Shown here: piece after piece, positions 51,406-59,438 of the stretch | How positions within the stretch are numbered: the stretch's first letter is position 1 | How the letters are laid out: every line of letters begins with the position of its first letter | Source of the DNA: Litoribaculum gwangyangense | Lineage (GTDB): Bacteria; Bacteroidota; Bacteroidia; Flavobacteriales; Flavobacteriaceae | Direction of reading: 5' to 3' | DNA: 64,000 bases | Assembly (NCBI RefSeq): GCF_039543505.1 | Contig: NZ_BAABJW010000001.1 | Location: forward strand, 868,001 to 932,000 | Notes under the pieces: generated by a model | What the model was told of the DNA's origin: nothing | Databases searched by the model: none | What the model saw: only the letters and a program-made list of their open reading frames with translations | Position numbers and translations under genes: made by a program

Positions 51406-53541
51406 ATGAAAAACAATTTTCTTTTTTTGACACTTTTTGTGTTATCAATCTGTGCTTATGCACAACAAAATCAAACGGAACAAGATTCAACCAAAACTCA
51501 AAATCTTGACGAGGTTTTAGTAAAAGCAGTGAGAGTGGACGCCGATTCTCCTATTACTCATTCAAACGTATCAAAGGAAGAGTTGGCAAAACGCAACTTG
51601 GGCCAGGATATCCCAATTTTGCTTAATTATTTGCCCTCAGTCGTAACCACTAGTGATGCGGGTGCTGGTATAGGTTACACGGGTATTCGAGTTCGTGGCA
51701 CCGATGCCACAAGAGTAAATGTTTCCATAAATGGAATTCCATACAACGACCCTGAAAGCCAAGGCACTTTTTGGGTCAATTTAGGTGATTTCGCCTCATC
51801 TACAGAAAGCTTGCAATTGCAAAGAGGGGTTGGAACTTCAACAAACGGCTCTGGTGCTTTTGGGGCTAGTTTAAACCTATTAACCGATGCGTTTTCCGAA
51901 GAAGCTTCTGGTGAAATATCTAATAGTTTTGGTAGCTTCAATACTCGTAAACACACCGTAAAATTAAGTACGGGGTTGCTAAATAATCATTTTGAATTTT
52001 CTGGACGCTTCTCAAAAATATATTCCGATGGGTATGTAGATCGTGCTTTTACCGACTTGAAATCCTATTTTTTACAAGGTATTTATAAAGATGAAAACAC
52101 CTTAATTAAAGCGTTAACTTTTGGAAATAAAGAACAAACCTATCAATCTTGGTTTGGGTTAACAGCAGAACAATTACAAGAAGACCGAAGACAAAACCCT
52201 TACACCTACGAAAATGAAACCGATAATTACTGGCAAGACCACTATCAATTACATTGGAATGAGCGTTTTAACAATAACTGGTCTACCAATTTAGGCCTAA
52301 ATTACACTAAAGGTTACGGATATTTTGAGCAGTACAGACCAGAGGAATCTGCTACAGATTTTGCCAATTTAATTGTAGATGATTCTGATGTTATTGTGCG
52401 CCGTTGGCTGGACAATAACTTTTATGTGCTAAATGCCAATGTTACTTATAAAAAAAATATGCTGGAAATTATTTCAGGATTATCCATAAGTTCTTATACC
52501 GGAGATCATTTTGGAGAGGTTATATGGGGTAGTAATTTAGCACCCAATACTCAAATAAGAGATCGTTATTACAATGGCGATGCCACTAAAAACGATTTCA
52601 GCATCTTTACAAAAGCTACTTTCAAACTTGCCAAAAAGATAACTGGGTTTGTTGATTTGCAAGGACGTTTTGTAAGCTACAAAACCAATGGGTTGGATTC
52701 TGATAGGAATGTATTTAATACCGATGCAGATTTCGACTTTTTTAATCCCAAATTAGGGTTTACTTATAAACCAAGCTTGAATAATAACTTTTATGCATCG
52801 TATGCTATAGCTAATAGAGAACCCAATCGGGATGATTTTCAAGCAGGAGTAACAGAAAATGAAACCTTGAATGATATTGAATTAGGATGGCGCCATAACA
52901 CTGAAAAGGTAGCACTTAGTACTAATGTTTATTACATGTTTTATCAAAATCAACTGGTTTTAACAGGTGAATTGGATGATGTGGGAAGTCCATTAAGAGC
53001 TACTAGTGGTAAAAGTTACCGTTTAGGTTTAGAAGTGGATGCTAACATCAAGTTTAGCAGTGTATTTAACTTATCAACTAATGTGGCTTTGAGCCGTAAT
53101 AAAAATAAAGATTTTACCACCTCAGTTGATGGAGTTCTGGTAAACTTAGGTAACACCAATATTTCCTTTTCACCAGAATTAGTTATTGGTAATGCTTTAA
53201 ATTTTTATCCTGTTGAACGTTTACAACTATCGCTTTTAAGCAAATATGTTGGCGAACAATATATGGGAAATACCGATAATGCAGACTCTATTTTGGAAAG
53301 TTACTTTGTGAGCGATTTCAATATCAATTATGAAATTAAACCCAAAGCGTTATTCAAATCCATTGTATTATCTGGTTTAGTAAATAATATTTTTAACAAA
53401 GAATATGTTTCTAATGGCTACTTTGGCTCTTTCGATTTTGATGATGCAAGCAGTCCTACTGGAACAACCACAGGTTATTTTGCTGGGTATTATCCACAAG
53501 CCACCACAAATTTCTTGTTAGGGGCTACTTTAAAATTTTAA
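51406..53541 (+). CDS. TonB-dependent outer-membrane receptor, probably for thiamine
   Basis: 711 residues. Signal peptide about 1-20; a TonB-box-like DEVLVKAV near 34; plug domain at about 45-160 (YTGIRVRGTDATRVNVSING and DPESQGTFWVN); then a 22-strand barrel ending in GATLKF. No carboxypeptidase-like N-terminal domain, which sets it apart from SusC-type receptors. The TPP riboswitch ahead of it makes thiamine or a thiamine precursor the best guess for the ligand. Monocistronic with a terminator at 53564-53598. Confidence 0.92.
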   Translation: MKNNFLFLTLFVLSICAYAQQNQTEQDSTKTQNLDEVLVKAVRVDADSPITHSNVSKEELAKRNLGQDIPILLNYLPSVVTTSDAGAGIGYTGIRVRGTDATRVNVSINGIPYNDPESQGTFWVNLGDFASSTESLQLQRGVGTSTNGSGAFGASLNLLTDAFSEEASGEISNSFGSFNTRKHTVKLSTGLLNNHFEFSGRFSKIYSDGYVDRAFTDLKSYFLQGIYKDENTLIKALTFGNKEQTYQSWFGLTAEQLQEDRRQNPYTYENETDNYWQDHYQLHWNERFNNNWSTNLGLNYTKGYGYFEQYRPEESATDFANLIVDDSDVIVRRWLDNNFYVLNANVTYKKNMLEIISGLSISSYTGDHFGEVIWGSNLAPNTQIRDRYYNGDATKNDFSIFTKATFKLAKKITGFVDLQGRFVSYKTNGLDSDRNVFNTDADFDFFNPKLGFTYKPSLNNNFYASYAIANREPNRDDFQAGVTENETLNDIELGWRHNTEKVALSTNVYYMFYQNQLVLTGELDDVGSPLRATSGKSYRLGLEVDANIKFSSVFNLSTNVALSRNKNKDFTTSVDGVLVNLGNTNISFSPELVIGNALNFYPVERLQLSLLSKYVGEQYMGNTDNADSILESYFVSDFNINYEIKPKALFKSIVLSGLVNNIFNKEYVSNGYFGSFDFDDASSPTGTTTGYFAGYYPQATTNFLLGATLKF

Positions 53542-53563
53542 GTGATGTATTAGGTTTAAATTT

Positions 53564-53598
53564 AAGCGCGGCTGGTTTAATACCAAATGCGCTTTTTT
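53564..53598 (+). terminator. Terminator after the TonB receptor gene
   Basis: AAGCGC (53564-53569) pairs with GCGCTT (53589-53594), with an inner GGT/ACC dyad and a following T-run. Confidence 0.6.
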
Positions 53599-54028
53599 AA
53601 TTGAATATAGTCAAGTTATCACCGCTTCTTTGTGCCACATAACCTCTTAAAGGACATCTTGTTCCAGTGTTACCAACAGGGATGCCATCCAGTAAACTGT
53701 ATTCATTTCCATCGTCACAATTACATTTAGCAATAATGCCATTAATAGTTAAAAACGAACAATTTGAGGGAATGTGGTTGGGGTCGGTGGCATCAAAAGC
53801 TACATATCTGGAGCCGGTATTGTTAACTATAATGCCGTCTTTACCTCCTATATTGGGGATATGAACTGGAACGTTTATGGATTTTAACTGACTATATTGA
53901 GGAAAATTAAGATTGATAGTTTCACTCACATTAATATCCAATAAAAAATTACAATTTCTATTATCAATAGAGTTGCCACTACATGCGCATAAAAAAAGTA
54001 AACAAAATAAGTACAGGAAGTGTTTCAT
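53597..54028 (-). CDS. Rieske-like lipoprotein without visible cluster ligands
   Basis: 143 residues from the ATG at 54028, chosen because MKHFLYLFCLLFLCAC is a proper lipoprotein signal (the longer frame adds seven residues). The body, NNTGSRYVAFDATDPNHIPSN through ...SFLTINGIIAKCNCDDGNEYSLLDGIPVGNTG and LRGYVAQRSGDNLTIF (each part shorter than the whole), follows the beta layout of Rieske proteins. However, the expected CxH and CxxH ligand pairs are incomplete (only cysteines in CSFL, KCNCDD and RCPL), so it may not hold a normal [2Fe-2S] cluster. Function unknown. Confidence 0.6.
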   Translation of the reverse strand: MKHFLYLFCLLFLCACSGNSIDNRNCNFLLDINVSETINLNFPQYSQLKSINVPVHIPNIGGKDGIIVNNTGSRYVAFDATDPNHIPSNCSFLTINGIIAKCNCDDGNEYSLLDGIPVGNTGTRCPLRGYVAQRSGDNLTIFN

Positions 54029-54084
54029 AGCATTCGTAATAATGGGCAATTTACAACAAAAAGTAAATTGACATAAATATTTTG

Positions 54085-54092
54085 TATATTTG
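54085..54092 (+). promoter_or_regulatory. -7 element of the greA promoter
   Basis: TATATTTG, with TTG (54068-54070) 14 bases upstream, closer than usual. It places transcription start near 54098-54100, at the base of the first leader hairpin. Confidence 0.45.
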
Positions 54093-54098
54093 TATTCT

Positions 54099-54150
54099 AA
54101 TCTCGTGCTTACGGGATTTTTTTATATGCTGAATTTTTTCAGCATCTTTT
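54099..54150 (+). promoter_or_regulatory. greA leader with two tandem terminator-like hairpins
   Basis: Hairpin 1: AATCTCGT / ACGGGATT around GCTT (54099-54118), then seven T. Hairpin 2: ATGCTGAA / TTCAGCAT around TTTT (54126-54145), then CTTTT. Both look like intrinsic terminators, and both lie between the promoter and the greA ATG at 54172, so they can control read-through into greA. Confidence 0.65.
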
Positions 54151-54171
54151 ATTAAGTAAAACGATGAAGTT

Positions 54172-54645
54172 ATGAGTAAAGTATCATACTATACACCTGA
54201 GGGATTAAAAAAATTAAGAGATGAGCTTAAACAATTAAAAGATGTTGAGCGCGTAAAAGCTTCTAAAGCTATAGCTGAAGCGAGAGATAAAGGCGATTTA
54301 AGTGAAAATGCCGAATACGACGCAGCTAAGGAAGCACAGGGTATGTTGGAAATGCGAATTTCTAAACTTGAAGACGCTTTAGCAGGAGCTCGATTAATAG
54401 ACGAATCACAATTGGATACATCTAAAGTATTGGTGTTGTCCAAAGTGAAGATAAAAAACCAAACCAATGGTATGGAAATGGTTTATACTTTGGTGGCCGA
54501 TGGTGAAGCCGATTTAAAATCGGGTAAAATATCGGTAAACTCTCCTATTGGCAAAGGCTTGTTGGGAAAATCGGTTGGTGAAGTTGCAGAAATACAAGTA
54601 CCAAATGGTGTTATGAAATTTGATATTATAGAGATTTCTAGATAA
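54172..54645 (+). CDS. greA: Transcription elongation factor GreA
   Basis: 157 residues. An N-terminal coiled coil (about 10-75; TPEGLKKLRDELKQLKDVE, AIAEARDKGDLSENAEYDAA) carries the acidic tip (DLSENAEYD) that reaches the RNA polymerase active site, followed by the C-terminal domain (SPIGKGLLGKSVGE, VPNGVMKFDIIEI). It restarts stalled polymerase by promoting RNA cleavage. Its leader contains tandem terminator-like hairpins. Confidence 0.97.
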   Translation: MSKVSYYTPEGLKKLRDELKQLKDVERVKASKAIAEARDKGDLSENAEYDAAKEAQGMLEMRISKLEDALAGARLIDESQLDTSKVLVLSKVKIKNQTNGMEMVYTLVADGEADLKSGKISVNSPIGKGLLGKSVGEVAEIQVPNGVMKFDIIEISR

Positions 54646-54741
54646 ACTATTTATATTAAAAAAAAACCTATTTTAAAGATTTCTAATCTATTTTGATTGG
54701 GAATCTTTTTATATTTACATCTATTGAAACTCTCAAAAAAT

Positions 54742-55131
54742 ATGGCTTCAATTTTCACTAAAATAGTTAATGGCGAAATTCCTTGTTATAAGGTAGCTGA
54801 AACAGATGATTTTTTAGCCTTTTTAGATGTTAATCCCAACAGTAAAGGGCATACGCTTTGTATACCTAAAAAGGAAGTCGATAAGATTTTTGATTTAGAT
54901 GAAACTGATTTTAATGGTTTAATGAGTTTCTCAAGAAAAGTTGCTAAAGCTATTGAGAAAACCATTTCTTGTAAACGGGTTGGTTTAACCGTCATTGGTT
55001 TGGAAGTTCCACATGCCCACGTGCATTTAATTCCTTTAAACTCTATGGAAGATGCCCGATTTATTCAAAAAGTAAAATTAACACCAGACGAATTTCAAGA
55101 TATAGCAAATTCCATAAAAGCTGCACTATAA
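54742..55131 (+). CDS. HIT family protein
   Basis: 129 residues from ATG 54742 (MASIFTKIVNGEIPCYKV), which is the family start; the longer frame would add 15 residues starting inside the greA spacer. The HIT motif appears as PHAHVHLIP near residue 93. These are nucleotide hydrolases/transferases; the Bacteroidetes members are close to Hint-like purine nucleotide phosphoramidases. Convergent 6-base overlap with the gene at 55126. Confidence 0.93.
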   Translation: MASIFTKIVNGEIPCYKVAETDDFLAFLDVNPNSKGHTLCIPKKEVDKIFDLDETDFNGLMSFSRKVAKAIEKTISCKRVGLTVIGLEVPHAHVHLIPLNSMEDARFIQKVKLTPDEFQDIANSIKAAL

Positions 55132-55476
55132 ATTATTGTAAAGCATCGTAAAAATTACTGCAGAGACAACTATAGCAGTAGTTATTATCACAACCCAACT
55201 GAGTTTTTTTAGGTACGTGGAAGCTTTTTTCGGCTCCACAGCTTTTTTTTGGTAATCCACTACTTGATCAATATCATCTGTCCATTGTACAGGGTATATA
55301 ATGGAGTTACATTTTTTACAAACTAATTCATAATTGACCTCAGAGGTAATCGATTTGTAAAACTTCGTTTCTTTAATTTTTTGCTTTAAAATTAAGCGTA
55401 AACCCTCTCTAATAAAACATATTGGACAGTTGTTTTTTAAAGTGACTTCTTTTATATCAAATTGTTTTTCAGGCAT
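55126..55476 (-). CDS. Zinc-ribbon protein with C-terminal membrane helix
   Basis: 116 residues. Two CxxC pairs (NCPIC near 17-20 and VCKKC near 53-56) form a probable zinc ribbon, and a hydrophobic segment (WVVIITTAIVVSAVIFTML, about 94-112) anchors the tail in the membrane. I do not recognise a named family. It is 2 bases before the end of the histidine kinase gene's stop, in the same direction and downstream of it, so the two are likely cotranscribed and it could be part of that signalling unit. Confidence 0.65.
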   Translation of the reverse strand: MPEKQFDIKEVTLKNNCPICFIREGLRLILKQKIKETKFYKSITSEVNYELVCKKCNSIIYPVQWTDDIDQVVDYQKKAVEPKKASTYLKKLSWVVIITTAIVVSAVIFTMLYNNL

Positions 55477-55478
55477 TT

Positions 55479-56630
55479 TTAATTAGCACGTTTTAAAGCA
55501 ATTTGTATAGTGGTGCCTTTTCCAATTTCAGAGTGTAAAACTTTAATTTTCCCATCATGAAAACTTTCTATAATACGTTTGGTAAGTGATAGTCCTAAAC
55601 CCCAACCTCTTTTTTTGGTTGTAAAACCTGGCTCAAATATTTTATTGAAATCCTTCTTCGGAATTCCTTTTCCAGTATCGGTAACACTTACTTTTACATT
55701 GTTTTCCAATTGTGAAATTTCAACAATTAATTTACCCCGGCCCTTCATGGCGTCAATGGCATTCTTTACTAGATTTTCAATAGTCCAACTGTAAAGTTGT
55801 CCATTTAGATTTACAGGAATTACTTCGTCTGGGACGTTTATCTCAAAATCAATAAGTTTTGAAGAACGTGCTTTTAAATAATCAAAAGATTCAATAGTTT
55901 CCTTTACAATGTCGGTAATTTCCAATGTTGGCAGCGAACCTATTTTACTAAAACGCTCAGTAATGGTTTTTAGCCTATCTACATCTTTTTCTATTTCAAC
56001 AATATAATCTGGGTTTACGTTCTCACTTTTTAAAATTTCTGTCCAGCCAATTAATGATGATAAAGGCGTACCTATTTGATGCGCGGTCTCCTTAGCCATA
56101 CCTGACCATAACTTATTTTGAGTGGCGTTTTTGTTACTGCTATAAAAGAAAAAAATTACTGCTACAAATAGAATAATAATTAGCATCAAGGCTAAAGGAT
56201 AATACTTTAGTTTATTAAGTAATGGTGAATTTCCATAATAAATAATGCTATTTAATTTACCGTCGAAAATAACTTCTATAGGTTTGTTTTCACTCTTGAA
56301 TTTTGTAATTAAATTTTTTATGTACGTAGAGTCTGTCAATTTAATATCATCAATATTAAGATGACTGCCAACACTTCCATCTTTATTAATCTCTAAAACA
56401 GGTGTGCTTTTATTGCTATTTAGTATTTTTAATGTTAGGTCTAAATTTGTATTATTATCAGAGTTTATTAAATCGGTTTGTGCAAAAGACCAATTTTCCA
56501 TTTTGCTTCGCTCTTCCTCCTTAAAATATTGAAAGAATTCATAGGTTTTCCATAAAATAAGTAATACTATAGCAAATGATATTAGGATGATAATCCATCT
56601 AAAAGCATTGCTGTGTTTTGTGAAAATCAT
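55479..56630 (-). CDS. Orphan sensor histidine kinase
   Basis: 383 residues. Two membrane helices (about 12-33 and 147-168) frame a 110-residue extracytoplasmic sensor region. The dimerisation/phosphorylation box is AKETAHQIGTPLSSLIGW (His near 187); the ATP domain has NLVKNAIDAM, DTGKGIP and GWGLGLSL. No receiver-domain gene lies beside it, so its partner is elsewhere. The H-box variant (ETAHQIGTPLSS) is frequent in Bacteroidetes kinases. It is followed immediately by a zinc-ribbon membrane protein. Confidence 0.92.
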   Translation of the reverse strand: MIFTKHSNAFRWIIILISFAIVLLILWKTYEFFQYFKEEERSKMENWSFAQTDLINSDNNTNLDLTLKILNSNKSTPVLEINKDGSVGSHLNIDDIKLTDSTYIKNLITKFKSENKPIEVIFDGKLNSIIYYGNSPLLNKLKYYPLALMLIIILFVAVIFFFYSSNKNATQNKLWSGMAKETAHQIGTPLSSLIGWTEILKSENVNPDYIVEIEKDVDRLKTITERFSKIGSLPTLEITDIVKETIESFDYLKARSSKLIDFEINVPDEVIPVNLNGQLYSWTIENLVKNAIDAMKGRGKLIVEISQLENNVKVSVTDTGKGIPKKDFNKIFEPGFTTKKRGWGLGLSLTKRIIESFHDGKIKVLHSEIGKGTTIQIALKRAN

Positions 56631-56752
56631 TAAAAATTAAATTTGATTTGTAATATAATGCAAATCTGTTAATATTATTGCGCAAGTTGTTAGTAAATCT
56701 GTTTTTAGATGCGTTGTAGTTTAGTTACATTTGTAAAACTTAAAAGAGGTTA

Positions 56753-57622
56753 ATGCTGTCTTTAGATCCAAAAAGTTTGTCCACCAGCAAATTGCATAGT
56801 TATTTGTTAAATGCTGTAGCACCAAGGCCAATAGCTTTTGCAAGTACCGTTGATGTTGATGGCAATCCAAATTTATCACCTTACAGCTTTTTTAATGTAT
56901 TCAGTGCAAATCCTCCTATTTTAATTTTTTCACCATCCAGACGTGTTCGGGATAACACAGAAAAGCATACGTTGCAAAATGTTGAAGCCACAAAAGAAGT
57001 AGTAATAAATGTTGTAAATTTTGATATGGTACATCAAATGTCATTAAGTAGCACCGAATATCCTGAGGGCGTTAATGAGTTTGAAAAAGCAGGTTTGACC
57101 ATGTTGAAATCAGAGATTGTGAAACCTTTTAGGGTTGCAGAAGCTCCTGTACAATTTGAGTGTAAAGTAAATGACATCATAAAATTAGGGACAGAGGGAG
57201 GTGCCGGTAATTTAGTTATTTGTGAAATTGTAAAATTTCATATTGATGAAGATGTTTTAAATGAAGATGGGTCCATAAACCAAAAAAAGTTAGACTTGGT
57301 AGCTAGAGCAGGAGGTAATTATTATAGTCGTGCAATAAAGGGCTTTTTTGAAATACCCAAACCACTTTCTGGCCTAGGAATTGGAGTTGATAATTTTCCA
57401 GACTATGTTAAAAACAGTATGGTTTTAACAGGGAACGATTTAGGCATGTTAGGCAATATTGAAGCACTCCCAACAGAAATAGAAGTCAAAGCTTTTATTG
57501 AAGATTTAGGTTCGCGATATCCCGATATCAAAACCAAGACACATAGACAAAAACATAAATTGGCACGAAATTATTTAAGCTTTGGAGATATTGAAAGTGC
57601 TTGGAAAATATTGTTGTCATAA
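56753..57622 (+). CDS. Flavin reductase family (FMN-binding split barrel) protein
   Basis: 289 residues. The N-terminal 190 residues form a flavin-reductase-like split barrel: LLNAVAPRPIAFASTVD, LSPYSFFNVFSANPPIL, DNTEKHTL and FECKVNDIIKLG. The C-terminal 90 residues are mostly helical and include EIPKPLSGLGIGVDNFPDYVK, typical of the larger, two-part members found in Bacteroidetes. It probably uses FMN, with an unknown substrate. A TACATTTG element lies at 56726-56733. Confidence 0.9.
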   Translation: MLSLDPKSLSTSKLHSYLLNAVAPRPIAFASTVDVDGNPNLSPYSFFNVFSANPPILIFSPSRRVRDNTEKHTLQNVEATKEVVINVVNFDMVHQMSLSSTEYPEGVNEFEKAGLTMLKSEIVKPFRVAEAPVQFECKVNDIIKLGTEGGAGNLVICEIVKFHIDEDVLNEDGSINQKKLDLVARAGGNYYSRAIKGFFEIPKPLSGLGIGVDNFPDYVKNSMVLTGNDLGMLGNIEALPTEIEVKAFIEDLGSRYPDIKTKTHRQKHKLARNYLSFGDIESAWKILLS

Positions 57623-57659
57623 ATAAAAGTAGTAATATTAAAGATTAAATATAGATTAA

Positions 57660-58037
57660 ATGGAAGTTCAAGGAAGAATTAAAATGATAGGAGAAACCCA
57701 AACTTTTGGAAACAATGGGTTTAGAAAAAGAGAAATTGTAGTGACTACAGAAGAGCAATACCCGCAGCATATTATGGTGGAGTTTGTGCAAGATAAAACC
57801 GATTTGTTAAACAACTATCAAGTTGGGCAACAAGTAAAAATAAGCATCAATTTACGAGGAAGGGAATGGGTAAATCCGCAAGGCGAAACCAAATATTTTA
57901 ACTCCATACAAGGATGGCGCATTGAAGCTTTACAAGGTGAAGCAGGAGGCGATAATTTACCTCCAATGCCACCAGCTGATGCTTTTGAACCAGCAGGAGA
58001 TTTAAACGAAGACGATCACGACGATTTACCGTTTTAA
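57660..58037 (+). CDS. DUF3127 OB-fold protein with SSB-like acidic tip
   Basis: 125 residues. Residues 1-95 form a single OB-like beta barrel (MEVQGRIKMIGETQTFG, IMVEFVQDKTDLLNNYQVGQ, ISINLRGREWVNPQGE) matching DUF3127. After a Pro/Ala linker it ends DDHDDLPF, nearly the same as the tip of the SSB protein at 39168-39614 (DDNDDLPF). This suggests that it binds single-stranded nucleic acid and uses the same partners as SSB; the family has no proven role that I know. Single gene with terminators after it. Confidence 0.88.
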   Translation: MEVQGRIKMIGETQTFGNNGFRKREIVVTTEEQYPQHIMVEFVQDKTDLLNNYQVGQQVKISINLRGREWVNPQGETKYFNSIQGWRIEALQGEAGGDNLPPMPPADAFEPAGDLNEDDHDDLPF

Positions 58038-58041
58038 ATAA

Positions 58042-58059
58042 TTTCTGCTTGAGCAGAAA
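58042..58059 (+). terminator. Hairpin after the DUF3127 gene
   Basis: TTTCTGC-TTGA-GCAGAAA, a perfect 7-bp stem 5 bases after the stop; no T-run, so it may protect the 3' end rather than stop transcription. Confidence 0.4.
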
Positions 58060-58070
58060 CATAAATTATA

Positions 58071-58103
58071 AAACCTTTCAGTATTTTTATTGAGAGGTTT
58101 TTC
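58071..58103 (+). terminator. Terminator after the DUF3127 gene
   Basis: AAACCTTTCA pairs with TGAGAGGTTT (one G-T pair) around a 10-base loop, followed by TTCT; between DUF3127 and aat. Confidence 0.6.
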
Positions 58104-58128
58104 TATTGTATTAAAGCTAAGTTTGTAA

Positions 58129-58761
58129 ATGCATTATTTGAATGAAAATATATGGTTCCCAAATGTAAATGAAGCAACTAAAGATGGATTACTGGCTATT
58201 GGTGGCGACTTGTCAGTAGAACGCCTTTTGCTTGCCTATAAATCTGGAATTTTTCCATGGTTTGAGTATGAAGAACCCATTTTATGGTGGTCCCCAAACC
58301 CACGTTTTGTCTTGTTTCCAGATAAGTTAAAAGTATCCAAAAGCATGAAACAAATCCTGCGAAATAATAATTTTGTTGTGACACTAAATAAAGATTTCAA
58401 AGCAGTGATTACGGAATGTTCTAAAGTTGAAAGAGATGGTCAAGCAGGAACTTGGATAACCAAAAATATGATAAGTGCCTATGTAAAACTCCATGAATTA
58501 GGCTTTGCTAAATCTATTGAAGTGTGGAATGAAAATCGATTAGTCGGCGGTCTTTATGGCGTGGATTTAGGAAACGGTGTATTTAGTGGTGAAAGTATGT
58601 TTACCAAAGAAAGCAATGCCAGTAAGCTGGGGTTTATTAATTTTATACAAAACAGCAATTATAACCTGATAGATTGCCAAGTGTACACCCCGCATTTAGA
58701 AAGTTTGGGTGCTGAAGAAATTTCAAGAGATAGTTTTATGAGATATATCATGGCCTTTTAA
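58129..58761 (+). CDS. aat: Leucyl/phenylalanyl-tRNA--protein transferase
   Basis: 210 residues. Aat adds Leu or Phe to proteins with N-terminal Arg or Lys, marking them for ClpAP. The start FPNVNEATKDGLLAIGGDLSVERLLLAYKSGIFPWFE (split: AIGGDLS, YKSGIFPW) and WWSPNPRFVLFP, GTWITKNMISAYVKLHELG and SVEVWN-like motifs match the family, with the FSGESMF active-site loop. A TAAGTTTG element (58118-58125) ends 3 bases before the ATG, predicting a leaderless message. Convergent overlap of 4 bases with the DUF2490 gene. Confidence 0.95.
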   Translation: MHYLNENIWFPNVNEATKDGLLAIGGDLSVERLLLAYKSGIFPWFEYEEPILWWSPNPRFVLFPDKLKVSKSMKQILRNNNFVVTLNKDFKAVITECSKVERDGQAGTWITKNMISAYVKLHELGFAKSIEVWNENRLVGGLYGVDLGNGVFSGESMFTKESNASKLGFINFIQNSNYNLIDCQVYTPHLESLGAEEISRDSFMRYIMAF

Positions 58762-59438
58762 ATCTTCAAAATACCAGAACTTAATACAAACAAATTATTT
58801 TGAGCTTCTACATTAAAAGATTCTAACCTATACTCTAAACCTGCTTGTAGCTTTAAATTTTCTGTAAGTTGCCAACCTATTTGTACGGTAGTACGTTGAT
58901 CTATTTCTGGTATATCAGGTTTACTTAAATTAAGTAACCCCTCCAAAGAACTTACAAAATAAAGCTCTCCTATGTCAAGTTTTTCTCCATTTAAAGGAAA
59001 ATCTATGGTAAAACGGTATCGTTGTCTAAAAACCGTTCTGTCGTTAAAAAAGCGTTGTTCACTCCTAAAACGATGACCAAACCGAACACCAAGTTTTTGC
59101 TTTTTGTAGTTAAACTGTTGTGTAAGGCGAAGTTCATCACTGCCCGTATCAAAAATATCCCGGTTGCGGTAGTAGATTCCAAAACTTAGATCGTGACTGT
59201 AATCTAAAACCAAGGTTGAAAAGTGAAAAATATCCAGCTGCTGTTGCTGGTACTGTAAAGTTTGGTTTCTGTATAGGAAAGAACGTGAACGGGTTGCAAA
59301 ATTTACATTGTAATTTTTAGATACTTTATGGTTGATTGCTATAGAGGTTTCTGCCAAGGCCCTAAAACTTTCCTGTGCTCCTGAAAAAACCCACATCAGG
59401 AGAAATATATAAAAAGTAATGGCTTTAGTATAATGCAT
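58758..59438 (-). CDS. DUF2490 outer-membrane protein
   Basis: 226 residues from ATG 59438, selected because it starts a clean signal peptide (MHYTKAITFYIFLLMWVFSG, cut before AQ). The body is a series of beta strands with Arg/Tyr/Phe alternation (NVNFATRSRSFLYRNQTLQY, FGHRFRSEQRFFNDRT) ending LSSGILKI, a small barrel of the DUF2490 family of unknown function. It overlaps the end of the previous gene by 14 bases, so the pair is probably coexpressed. Confidence 0.8.
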   Translation of the reverse strand: MHYTKAITFYIFLLMWVFSGAQESFRALAETSIAINHKVSKNYNVNFATRSRSFLYRNQTLQYQQQQLDIFHFSTLVLDYSHDLSFGIYYRNRDIFDTGSDELRLTQQFNYKKQKLGVRFGHRFRSEQRFFNDRTVFRQRYRFTIDFPLNGEKLDIGELYFVSSLEGLLNLSKPDIPEIDQRTTVQIGWQLTENLKLQAGLEYRLESFNVEAQNNLFVLSSGILKI

